Below are positions 46,621 to 59,400 of a stretch of DNA of 64,000 nucleotides, in pieces. The DNA lies in contig CANOQG010000004.1 of NCBI GenBank assembly GCA_947568835.1, positions 1-64,000 of the forward strand, given 5' to 3'. The DNA is from Protonemura montana. Its lineage: Eukaryota > Arthropoda > Insecta > Plecoptera > Nemouridae. The notes beneath the pieces were generated by a model. That model had not been told where the DNA came from, searched no databases, and saw nothing but the letters and a program-made list of their open reading frames with translations. Positions within the stretch are counted from its first letter, which is position 1. Each line of letters opens with the position of its first letter. The position numbers and the translations under genes were made by a program.

Positions 46621-49600
46621 TAGACGCTCCAGGCACTCTGCCTCGCTAGCCAGGCGTTCCAGACACTCTGGCTCGCTTCCATACGCTCCAGGAATTTCTG
46701 CCTCGCTAGCCAGTGGCTCCAGACTATCTGCCACGCTAACCAGAGGCTGCAGACACTCTGCAATGCTAGCCAGACGATCCAGACACTCTGCCACGCTAGC
46801 CAGAGGCTTAAGACACTCTGCAATGCTAGCCAGACGCTCCAGACACTCTGCCACGCTAGCTAGACGCTCCAGACACTCTGATTCGCTACTTAGACGCTCC
46901 AGACACCTTGCCTCGCTACCCAGACGCTCCAGACACTCTGCCTCGCTACCTAGACGCTTCAGACTATCTGCCACGCTAATCAGTGGCTCCAGACACTCTG
47001 CCACGCTAGCTAGACGCTCCAGGCACTCTGCCTCGCTACTTAGACGCTCCAGACACTGTGCCTCGCTAGCCAGGCATTCCAGACACTCTGATTCGCTACC
47101 CAGACGTTCCAGACACTTTGCCTCGCTACCCAGACGCTCCAGACTATCTGCAACGCTAGCCAGAGGCTCCAGACACTCTGCCACGCTAGCTAGACGCTCC
47201 AGACACTCTGCCTTGCTACCCAGAATCTCCAGACACTCTGCCACGCTAGCCAATGGCTCCAGCCACTCTGCCACGCTAGCTAGACGCTCCAGGCACTCTG
47301 CCTCGCTACTTAGACGCTCCAGACACTCTGCCTCGCTAGCCAGCCGCTCCAGACACTCTACCACGCTAGCCAGACACTCCAGACACTCTACCACGCAAGC
47401 TAGACGCTCCAGGCACTCTGCCTCGCTACTTAGACGCTTCAGAAGCTCTGCCTCGCTAGCCAGGCGCTCCAGACACTCTGCCATGCTAGCCAGACGCTCC
47501 AGACTATCTGCTACGCTAGCCAGAGGCTCCAGACACTCCGCCACGCTAGATAGACGCTCCAGACACTCTGCCTTGATAGCCAGACGCTCCAGACTATCTG
47601 CAACGCTAGCCAGAGGCTCCAGACACTCTGCCACGCTAGCTAGACGCTCCAGACACTCTGCCTTGCTACCCAGAATCTCCAGACACTCTGCCACGCTAGC
47701 CAGAGGCTCCAGACACTCTGCCACGCTAGCTAGACGAACCAGACACTCTGCCTTGCTACCCAGAATCTCCAGACACTCTGCCACGCTAGCCAGTGGCTCC
47801 AGCCACTCTGCCACGCTAGCTAGACGCTCCAGGCACTCTGCCTCGCTACTTAGACGCTCCAGACACTCTGCCTCGCTAGCCAGCCGCTCCAGACACTCTA
47901 CTACGCTAGCCAGACACTCCAGACACTCTACCACGCAAGCTAGACGCTCCAGGCACTCTGCCTCGCTAGCCAGGCGCTTCAGACACTCTGGCTGGCTACC
48001 CAGACGCTCCAGACACACTGCCTCGCTAGCCAGCCTCTCCAGACACTCTACCACGCTAGCCAGACACTCCAGACACTCTACCACGCAAGCTAGACGCTCC
48101 AGGCACTCTGCCTCGCTAGCCAGGCGTTCCAGACACTCTGGCTCGCTTCCATACGCTCCAGGAATTTCTGCCTCGCTAGCCAGTGGCTCCAGACTATCTG
48201 CCACGCTAACCAGAGGCTGCAGACACTCTGCAATGCTAGCCAGACGATCCAGACACTCTGCCACGCTAGCCAGAGGCTGAAGACCCTCTGCAATGCTAGC
48301 CAGACGCTCCAGACACTCTGCCACGCTAGCTAGACGCTCCAGACACTCTGATTCGCTACTTAGACGCTCCAGACACCTTTCCTCGCTACCCAGACGCTCC
48401 AGACACTCTGCCTCGCTACCTCGACGCTTCAGACTATCTGCCACGCTAATCAGTGGCTCCAGACACTCTGCCACGCTAGCTAGACGCTCCAGGCACTCTG
48501 CCTCGCTACTAAGACGCTTCAGACACTGTGCCTCGCTAGCCAGGCACTCCAGACACTCTGATTCGCTACCCAGACGATCCAGACACTTTGCCTCGCTACT
48601 CAGACGCTCCAGACTATCTGCAACGCTAGCCAGAGGCTGCAGACACTCTGCCACGCTAGCTAGACGCTCCAGACACTCTGCCTTGCTACCCAGAATCTCC
48701 AGACACTCTGCCACGCTAGCCAATGGCTCCAGCCACTCTGCCACGCTAGCTAGACGCTCCAGGCACTCTGCCTCGCTACTTAGACGCTCCAGACACTCTG
48801 CCTCGCTAGCCAGCCGCTCCAGACACTCTACCACGCTAGCCAGACACTCCAGACACTCTACCACGCAAGCTAGACGCTCCAGGCACTCTGCCTCGCTACT
48901 TAGACGCTTCAGAAGCTCTGCCTCGCTAGCCAGGCGCTCCAGACACTCTGCCATGCTAGCCAGACGCTCCAGACTATCTGCTACGCTAGCCAGAGGCTCC
49001 AGACACTCCGCCACGCTAGATAGACGCTCCAGACACTCTGCCTTGATAGCCAGACGCTCCAGACTATCTGCAACGCTAGCCAGAGGCTCCAGACACTCTG
49101 CCACGCTAGCTAGACGCTCCAGACACTCTGCCTTGCTACCCAGAATCTCCAGACACTCTGCCACGCTAGCCAGAGGCTCCAGACACTCTGCCACGCTAGC
49201 TAGACGAACCAGACACTCTGCCTTGCTACCCAGAATCTCCAGACACTCTGCCACGCTAGCCAGTGGCTCCAGCCACTCTGCCACGCTAGCTAGACGCTCC
49301 AGGCACTCTGCCTCGCTACTTAGACGCTCCAGACACTCTGCCTCGCTAGCCAGCCGCTCCAGACACTCTACTACGCTAGCCAGACACTCCAGACACTCTA
49401 CCACGCAAGCTAGACGCTCCAGGCACTCTGCCTCGCTAGCCAGGCGCTTCAGACACTCTGGCTGGCTACCCAGACGCTCCAGACACACTGCCTCGCTAGC
49501 CAGCCTCTCCAGACACTCTACCACGCTAGCCAGACACTCCAGACACTCTACCACGCAAGCTAGACGCTCCAGGCACTCTGCCTCGCTAGCCAGGCGTTCC

Positions 49601-50334
49601 AGACACTCTGGCTCGCTTCCATACGCTCCAGGAATTTCTGCCTCGCTAGCCAGTGGCTCCAGACTATCTGCCACGCTAACCAGAGGCTGCAGACACTCTG
49701 CAATGCTAGCCAGACGATCCAGACACTCTGCCACGCTAGCCAGAGGCTGAAGACACTCTGCAATGCTAGCCAGACGCTCCAGACACTCTGCCACGCTAGC
49801 TAGACGCTCCAGACACTCTGATTCGCTACTTAGACGCTCCAGACACCTTTCCTCGCTACCCAGACGCTCCAGACACTCTGCCTCGCTACCTCGACGCTTC
49901 AGACTATCTGCCACGCTAATCAGTGGCTCCAGACACTCTGCCACGCTAGCTAGACGCTCCAGGCACTCTGCCTCGCTACTAAGACGCTCCAGACACTGTG
50001 CCTCGCTAGCCAGGCACTCCAGACACTCTGATTCGCTACCCAGACGTTCCAGACACTTTGCCTCGCTACTCAGACGCTCCAGACTATCTGCAACGCTAGC
50101 CAGAGGCTGCAGACACTCTGCCACGCTAGCTAGACGCTCCAGACACTCTGCCTTGCTACCCAGAATCTCCAGACACTCTGCCACGCTAGCCAATGGCTCC
50201 AGCCACTCTGCCACGCTAGCTAGACGCTCCAGGCACTCTGCCTCGCTACTTAGACGCTCCAGACACTCTGCCTCGCTAGCCAGCCGCTCCAGACACTCTA
50301 CCACGCTAGCCAGACACTCCAGACACTCTACCAC
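46216..50334 (-). other. Longest open frame in the satellite (1,372 codons), probably not a gene
   Basis: On the minus strand the unit reads as the decapeptide ECLERLASEA and variants (ECLEPLASVA, DSLERLGSEA). It stays open wherever no 29-bp unit shifts the register; this is the longest such stretch. Residues at positions 1, 5 and 7-10 vary freely and most changes are amino-acid changing, with no sign that synonymous changes are preferred. There is no signal peptide, no non-repetitive end domain and no recognisable start context. The other strand (RHSASLARRS) and one further frame on each strand are equally open. I list it so that the reader can judge; I would not annotate a protein. Confidence 0.15.
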
Positions 50335-50428
50335 GCAAGCTAGACGCTCCAGGCACTCTGCCTCGCTAGCCAGGCGTTCCAGACACTCTGGCTCGCTCCC
50401 ATACGCTCCAGACTTTCTGCCTCGCTAG
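46823..50428. repeat. Higher-order repeat zone C (1,470-bp blocks, exactly 49 units)
   Basis: 46823-48292, 48293-49762 and a partial copy from 49763 share unit order at 1,470-bp spacing with very few base differences. The marker here is CTTCCATACGCTCCAGGAATTT split across two 30-bp units, so the register is kept. A related 1,620-bp block (54 units) is seen at about 40557-42176. Confidence 0.8.
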
Positions 50429-53400
50429 CCAGTGGCTCCAGACTATCTGCCACGCTAGCCAGAGGCTGCAGACACTCTGCAATGCTAGCCAGACGCTCCA
50501 GACACTCTGCCACGCTAGCCAGCGGCTGAAGACACTCTGCAATGCTAGCCAGACGCTCCAGACACTCTGCTACGCTAGCTAGACGCTCCAGACACTCTGA
50601 TTCGCTACTTAGACGCTCCAGACACCTTGCCTCGCTACCCAGACACACCAGACACTCTGCCTCGCTAGCTAAACGCTCCAGACACTCTGCCTTGCTACCC
50701 AGACCCTCCAGACACTCTGTCTCGCTAGCCATGCGCTCCAGACACTCTGCCTCGCTACCCAGACGCTCCAGACTATCTGCCACGCTAGCCAGTGGCTCCA
50801 GACTATCTGCCACGCTAGCCAGAGGCTCCAGATACTCTGCCACGCTTGTTAGACAATCCAGACTTTTTGCCTCGCTAGCCAGGCGCTCCAGACACTCTGC
50901 CTCGCTAGCCAGCCGCTCCAGACACTCTGCCATGCTAGCCAGACGCTTCAGACACTCTGGCTAGCTACCCAGACTCTCCAGACACTCTGCCTCGCTAGCC
51001 AGGCGCTCCAGACACTCTGCCACGCTAGCCAGACGCTCCAGACACTCTGTTTCGCTACTTAGACGTTCAAGACACTTTGCCTCGCTCCCCAGACGCTCCA
51101 GACACTCTGCCTCGTTAGCCAGGCGCTTCAGAAGCTCTGCCTCGCAAGCCAGGCGCTGCAGACACTCTGCCATTCTAGCCAGACGCTCCAGACTATCTGC
51201 TACGCTTGCCAGAGGCTCCAGACACTCTGCCACGCTAGATAGACGCTCCAGACACTCTGCCTTGCTACCCAGAATCTCCAGACACTCTGCCTCGCTAGCC
51301 AGGCGCTCCAGACACTCTGCCTCGCTACCCAGACGCTTCAGACTATCTGCCACGCTAGCCAGTGGCTCCAGACACTCTGCCACGCTAGCTAGACGCACCA
51401 CGCACTCTGCCTCGCTACTTAGACGCTCCAGAAACTCTGCCTCACTAGCCAGGCACTCCAGACACTCTGGCTCGCTACCCAGACGATCCAGACACTCTGC
51501 CTCCCTAGCCAGCCGCTCCAGACACTCTGCCATGCTAGCCAGAGATTTCAGACACTCTGCTACGCTAGCTAGACGCTCCAGACACTCTGCCACGCTAGCT
51601 AGACGCTCCAGACACTCTGCCTTGCTACTTAGACCCTCCAGACACTCTGCCTCGCTAGCCAGGCGCTCCAGACACTCTGCCTCGCTACCCAGACGCTCCA
51701 GACTATTTGCCACGCTAGCCAGAGGCTCCAGACACTCTGCCACGCTAGCTAGACGCTCCAGACACTCTGCCTCGCTAGCCAGGCGCTCCAGACACTCTGC
51801 CTCGCTACCAAGACGCTCTAGACACTCTGCCTCGCTAGCTAGACTCTCCAGACACTCTGCCTTGCTACCCAGACCCTCCAGACACTCTGCCTCGCTAGCC
51901 AGGCGCTCCAGACACGCTGCCTCGCTACCCAGACGCTCCAGACTATCAGCCACGCTAGCCAGTGGCTCCAGATTATCTGCCACGCTAGCCAGAGGCTCCA
52001 GACACTCTGCCACGCTAGCTAGACGCTCCAGACACTCTGCCTCCCTAGCCAGACGCTCCAGACACTCTGCCTCCCTAGCCAGAGGTTTCAGACACTCTGC
52101 TACGCTAGCTTAACGCTCCAGACTTTCTGCTACGCTAGCCAGACGCTCAAGACACTATGCCACGCTAGCTTGACGCTCCAGACACTCTGCCTTGCTACCC
52201 AGACCCTCCAGACACTCTGCCTGCTACCCAGAAGCTCCAGACACTCTGCCTCGCTAGCCAGGCGCTCCAGACACTCAGCCACGCTAGCCAGACGCTCCAG
52301 ACACTCTGATTCGCTACCCAGACGTTCAAGACACTTTGCCTCGCTCCCCAGACGCTCCAGACACTCTGCCTCGTTAGCCAGGCGCTTCAGAAGCTCTGCC
52401 TCGCTAGCCAGGCGCTCCAGACACTCTGCCATGCTAGCCAGACGCTCCAGACTATCTGCTACGCTAGCCAGAGGCTCCAGACACTCTGCCACGCTAGATA
52501 GACGCTCTAGACACTCTGCCTTGCTAGCCAGACGCTCCAGACACTCTGCCACGCTAGCCAGAGGCTCCAGACACTCTGCCACGCTAGCTAGACGAACCAG
52601 ACACTCTGCCTTGCTACCCAGAATCTCCAGACACTCTGCCACGCTAGCCAGTGGCTTCAGCCACTCTGCCACGCTAGCTAGACGCTCCAGGCACTCTGCC
52701 TCGCTTGCCAGCCGCTCCAGACACTCTACTACGCTAGCCAGACACTCCAGACACTCTACCACGCAAGCTAGACGCTCCAGACACTCTGCCTCGCTAGCCA
52801 GGCGCTTTAGACACTCTGGCTGGCTACCCAGACGCTCCAGACACTCTGCCTCGCTAGCCAGCCTTTTCAGACACTCTACCACGCTAGCCAGACACTCCAG
52901 ACACTCTACCACGCAAGCTAGACGCTCCAGGCACTCTGCCTCGCTAGCCAGGCGTTCCAGACACTCTGGCTCGCTTCCATACGCTCCAGGAATTTCTGCC
53001 TCGCTAGCCAGTGGCTCCAGACTATCTGCCACGCTAGCCAGAGGCTGCAGACACTCTGCAATGCTAGCCAGACGATCCAGACACTCTGCCACGCTAGCCA
53101 GAGGCTGAAGACACTCTGCAATGCTAGCCACTCTGGCTGGCTACCCAGACGCTCCAGACACTCTGCCTCGCTAGCCAGCCTCTCCAGACACTCTACCCCG
53201 CTAGCCAGACACTCCAGACACTCTACCACGCAAGCTAGACGCTCCAGGCACTCTGCCTCGCTAGCCAGGCCTTCCAGACACTCTGGCTCGCTTCCATACG
53301 CTCCAGGAATTTCTGCCTCGCTAGCCAGTGGCTCCAGACTATCTGCCACGCTTGCCAGAGGCTGCAGACACTCTGCCACGCTAGCTAGACGCTCCAGACA

Positions 53401-56400
53401 CTCTGATTCGCTACTTAGACGCTCCAGACACCTTGCCTCGCTACCCAGACGCTCCAGACACTCTGCCTCGCTACCTAGACGCTTCAGACTATCTGCCACG
53501 CTAATTAGTGGCTCCAGACACTCTGCCACGCTAGCTAGACGCTCCAGGCACTCTGCCTCGCTACTTAGACGCTCCAGACACTGTGCCTCGCTAGCCAGGC
53601 ACTCCAGACACTCTGATTCGCTACCCAGACGTTCCAGACACTTTGCCTCGCTACCCAGACGCTCCAGACTATTTGCCACGCTAGCCAGAGGCTCCAGACA
53701 CTCTGCCACGCTAGCTAGACGCTCCAGACACTCTGCCTCGCTAGCCAGGCGCTCCAGACACTCTGCCTCGCTACCAAGACGCTCTAGACACTCTGCCTCG
53801 CTAGCCAGCCGCTTCAGACACTCTGCCATGCTAGCCAGACGCTCCAGACTTACTGCCACGCTAGCCAGAGGTTTCAGACACTCTGCTCGTCTAGCTAGAC
53901 TCTCCAGACACTCTGCCTCGCTAGCTAGACTCTCCAGACACTCTGCCTTGCTACCCAGACCCTCCAGACACTCTGCCTCGCTAGCCAGGCGCTCCAGACA
54001 CGCTGCCTCGCTACCCAGACGCTCCAGACTATCAGCCACGCTAGCCAGTGGCTCCAGATTATCTGCCACGCTAGCCAGAGGCTCCAGACACTCTGCCACG
54101 CTAGCTAGACGCTCCAGACACTCTGCCTCCCTAGCCAGACGCTCCAGGCACTCTGCCTCCCTAGCCAGAGGTTTCAGACACTCTGCTACGCTAGCTTAAC
54201 GCTCCAGACTTTCTGCTACGCTAGCCAGACGCTCAAGACACTATGCCACGCTAGCTTGACGCTCCAGACACTCTGCCTTGCTACCCAGACCCTCCAGACA
54301 CTCTGCCTGCTACCCAGACGCTCCAGACACTCTGCCTCGCTAGCCGGGCGCTCCAGACACTCAGCCACGCTAGCCAGACGCTCCAGACACTCTGATTCGC
54401 TACCCAGACGTTCAAGACACTTTGCCTCGCTCCCCAGACGCTCCAGACACTCTGCCTCGTTAGCCAGGCGCTTCAGAAGCTCTGCCTCGCTAGCCAGGCG
54501 CTCCAGACACTCTGCCATGCTAGCCAGACGCTCCAGACTATCTGCTACGCTAGCCAGAGGCTCCAGACACTCTGCCACGCTAGATAGACGCTCTAGACAC
54601 TCTGCCTTGCTAGCCAGACGCTCCAGACACTCTGCCACGCTAGCCAGAGGCTCCAGACACTCTGCCACGCTAGCTAGACGCTCCAGGCACTCTGCCTCGC
54701 TTGCCAGCCGCTCCAGACACTCTACTACGCTAGCCAGACACTCCAGACACTCTACCACGCAAGCTAGACGCTCCAGACACTCTGCCTCGCTAGCCAGGCG
54801 CTTTAGACACTCTGGCTGGCTACCCAGACGCTCCAGACACTCTGCCTCGCTAGCCAGCCTCTCCAGACACTCTACCACGCTAGCCAGACACTCCAGACAC
54901 TCTACCACGCAAGCTAGACGCTCCAGGCACTCTGCCTCGCTAGCCAGGCGTTCCAGACACTCTGGCTCGCTTCCATACGCTCCAGGAATTTCTGCCTCGC
55001 TAGCCAGTGGCTCCAGACTATCTGCCACGCTAGCCAGAGGCTGCAGACACTCTGCAATGCTAGCCAGACGATCCAGACACTCTGCCACGCTAGCCAGAGG
55101 CTGAAGACACTCTGCAATGCTAGCCACTCTGGCTGGCTACCCAGACGCTCCAGACACTCTGCCTCGCTAGCCAGCCTCTCCAGACACTCTACCACGCTAG
55201 CCAGACACTCCAGACACTCTACCACGCAAGCTAGACGCTCCAGGCACTCTGCCTCGCTAGCCAGGCGTTTCAGACACTCTGGCTCGCTTCCATACGCTCC
55301 AGGAATTTCTGCCTCGCTAGCCAGTGGCTCCAGACTATCTGCCACGCTAGCCAGAGGCTGCAGACACTCTGCCACGCTAGCTAGACGCTCCAGACACTCT
55401 GATTCGCTACTTAGACGCTCCAGACACCTTGCCTCGCTACCCAGACGCTCCAGACACTCTGCCTCGCTACCTAGACGCTTCAGACTATCTGCCACGCTAA
55501 TCAGTGGCTCCAGACACTCTGCCACGCTAGCTTGACGCTCCAGGCACTCTGCCTCGCTACTTAGACGCTCCAGACACTGTGCCTCGCTAGCCAGGCACTC
55601 CAGACACTCTGATTCGCTACCCAGACGTTCCAGACACTTTGCCTCGCTACTCAGACGCTCCAGACTATCTGCAACGCTAGCCAGAGGCTGCAGACACTCT
55701 GCCACGCTAGCTAGACGCTCCAGACACTCTGCCTTGCTACCCAGAATCTCCAGACACTCTGCCACGCTAGCCAATGGCTCCAGCCACTCTGCCACGCTAG
55801 CTAGACGCTCCAGGCACTCTGCCTCGCTACTTAGACGCTCCAGACACTCTGCCTCGCTAGCCAGCCGCTCCAGACACTCTACCACGCTAGCCAGACACTC
55901 CAGACACTCTACCACGCAAGCTAGACGCTCCAGGCACTCTGCCTCGCTAGCCAGGCGTTCCAGACACTCTGGCTCGCTCCCATACGCTCCAGACTTTCTG
56001 CCTCGCTAGCCAGTGGCTCCAGACTATCTGCCACGCTAGCCAGAGGCTGCAGACACTCTGCAATGCTAGCCAGACGCTCCAGACACTCTGCCACGCTAGC
56101 CAGCGGCTGAAGACACTCTGCAATGCTAGCCAGACGCTCCAGACACTCTGCTACGCTAGCTAGACGCTCCAGACACTCTGATTCGCTACTTAGACGCTCC
56201 AGACACCTTGCCTCGCTACCCAGACACACCAGACACTCTGCCTCGCTAGCTAAACGCTCCAGACACTCTGCCTTGCTACCCAGACCCTCCAGACACTCTG
56301 TCTCGCTAGCCATGCGCTCCAGACACTCTGCCTCGCTACCCAGACGCTCCAGACTATCTGCCACGCTAGCCAGTGGCTCCAGACTATCTGCCACGCTAGC

Positions 56401-59400
56401 CAGAGGCTCCAGATACTCTGCCACGCTTGTTAGACAATCCAGACTTTTTGCCTCGCTAGCCAGGCGCTCCAGACACTCTGCCTCGCTAGCCAGCCGCTCC
56501 AGACACTCTGCCATGCTAGCCAGACGCTTCAGACACTCTGGCTAGCTACCCAGACTCTCCAGACACTCTGCCTCGCTAGCCAGGCGCTCCAGACACTCTG
56601 CCACGCTAGCCAGACGCTCCAGACACTCTGTTTCGCTACTTAGACGTTCAAGACACTTTGCCTCGCTCCCCAGACGCTCCAGACACTCTGCCTCGTTAGC
56701 CAGGCGCTTCAGAAGCTCTGCCTCGCAAGCCAGGCGCTGCAGACACTCTGCCATTCTAGCCAGACGCTCCAGACTATCTGCTACGCTTGCCAGAGGCTCC
56801 AGACACTCTGCCACGCTAGATAGACGCTCCAGACACTCTGCCTTGCTACCCAGAATCTCCAGACACTCTGCCTCGCTAGCCAGGCGCTCCAGACACTCTG
56901 CCTCGCTACCCAGACGCTTCAGACTATCTGCCACGCTAGCCAGTGGCTCCAGACACTCTGCCACGCTAGCTAGACGCACCACGCACTCTGCCTCGCTACT
57001 TAGACGCTCCAGAAACTCTGCCTCACTAGCCAGGCACTCCAGACACTCTGGCTCGCTACCCAGACGATCCAGACACTCTGCCTCCCTAGCCAGCCGCTCC
57101 AGACACTCTGCCATGCTAGCCAGAGATTTCAGACACTCTGCTACGCTAGCTAGACGCTCCAGACACTCTGCCACGCTAGCTAGACGCTCCAGACACTCTG
57201 CCTTGCTACTTAGACCCTCCAGACACTCTGCCTCGCTAGCCAGGCGCTCCAGACACTCTGCCTCGCTACCCAGACGCTCCAGACTTTTTGCCACGCTAGC
57301 CAGAGGCTCCAGACACTCTGCCACGCTAGCTAGACGCTCCAGACACTCTGCCTCGCTAGCCAGGCGCTCCAGACACTCTGCCTCGCTACCAAGACGCTCT
57401 AGACACTCTGCCTCGCTAGCTAGACTCTCCAGACACTCTGCCTTGCTACCCAGACCCTCCAGACACTCTGCCTCGCTAGCCAGGCGCTCCAGACACGCTG
57501 CCTCGCTACCCAGACGCTCCAGACTATCAGCCACGCTAGCCAGTGGCTCCAGATTATCTGCCACGCTAGCCAGAGGCTCCAGACACTCTGCCACGCTAGC
57601 TAGACGCTCCAGACACTCTGCCTCCCTAGCCAGACGCTCCAGACACTCTGCCTCCCTAGCCAGAGGTTTCAGACACTCTGCTACGCTTGCTTAACGCTCC
57701 AGACTTTCTGCTACGCTAGCCAGACGCTCAAGACACTATGCCACGCTAGCTTGACGCTCCAGACACTCTGCCTTGCTACCCAGACCCTCCAGACACTCTG
57801 CCTGCTACCCAGACGCTCCAGACACTCTGCCTCGCTAGCCAGGCGCTCCAGACACTCAGCCACGCTAGCCAGACGCTCCAGACACTCTGATTCGCTACCC
57901 AGACGTTCAAGACACTTTGCCTCGCTCCCCAGACGCTCCAGACACTCTGCCTCGTTAGCCAGGCGCTTCAGAAGCTCTGCCTCGCTAGCCAGGCGCTCCA
58001 GACACTCTGCCATGCTAGCCAGACGCTCCAGACTATCTGCTACGCTAGCCAGAGGCTCCAGACACTCTGCCACGCTAGATAGACGCTCTAGACACTCTGC
58101 CTTGCTAGCCAGACGCTCCAGACACTCTGCCACGCTAGCCAGAGGCTCCAGACACTCTGCCACGCTAGCTAGACGAACCAGACACTCTGCCTTGCTACCC
58201 AGAATCTCCAGACACTCTGCCACGCTAGCCAGTGGCTTCAGCCACTCTGCCACGCTAGCTAGACGCTCCAGGCACTCTGCCTCGCTTGCCAGCCGCTCCA
58301 GACACTCTACTACGCTAGCCAGACACTCCAGACACTCTACCACGCAAGCTAGACGCTCCAGACACTCTGCCTCGCTAGCCAGGAACTTTAGACACTCTGG
58401 CTGGCTACCCAGACGCTCCAGACACTCTGCCTCGCTAGCCAGCCTTTTCAGACACTCTACCACGCTAGCCAGACACTCCAGACACTCTACCACGCAAGCT
58501 AGACGCTCCAGGCACTCTGCCTCGCTAGCCAGGCGTTCCAGACACTCTGGCTCGCTTCCATACGCTCCAGGAATTTCTGCCTCGCTAGCCAGTGGCTCCA
58601 GACTATCTGCCACGCTAGCCAGAGGCTGCAGACACTCTGCAATGCTAGCCAGACGATCCAGACACTCTGCCACGCTAGCCAGAGGCTGAAGACACTCTGC
58701 AATGCTAGCCACTCTGGCTGGCTACCCAGACGCTCCAGACACTCTGCCTCGCTAGCCAGCCTCTCCAGACACTCTACCCCGCTAGCCAGACACTACAAAC
58801 ACTCTACCACGCAAGCTAGACGCTCCAGGAACTCTGCCTCGCTAGCCAGGCCTTCCAGACACTCTGGCTCGCTTCCATACGCTCCAGGAATTTCTGCCTC
58901 GCTAGCCAGTGGCTCCAGACTATCTGCCACGCTAGCCAGAGGCTGCAGACACTCTGCCACGCTAGCTAAACGCTCCAGACACTCTGATTCGCTACTTAGA
59001 CGCTCCAGACACCTTGCCTCGCTACCCAGACGCTCCAGACACTCTGCCTCGCTACCTAGACGCTTCAGACTATCTGCCACGCTAATTAGTGGCTCCAGAC
59101 ACTCTGCCACGCTAGCTAGACGCTCCAGGCACTCTGCCTCGCTACTTAGACGCTCCAGACACTGTGCCTCGCTAGCCAGGCACTCCAGACACTCTGATTC
59201 GCTACCCAGACGTTCCAGACACTTTGCCTCGCTACCCAGACGCTCCAGACTATTTGCCACGCTAGCCAGAGGCTCCAGACACTCTGCCACGCTAGCTAGA
59301 CGCTCCAGACACTCTGCCTCGCTAGCCAGGCGCTCCAGACACTCTGCCTCGCTACCAAGACGCTCTAGACACTCTGCCTCGCTAGCCAGCCGCTTCAGAC

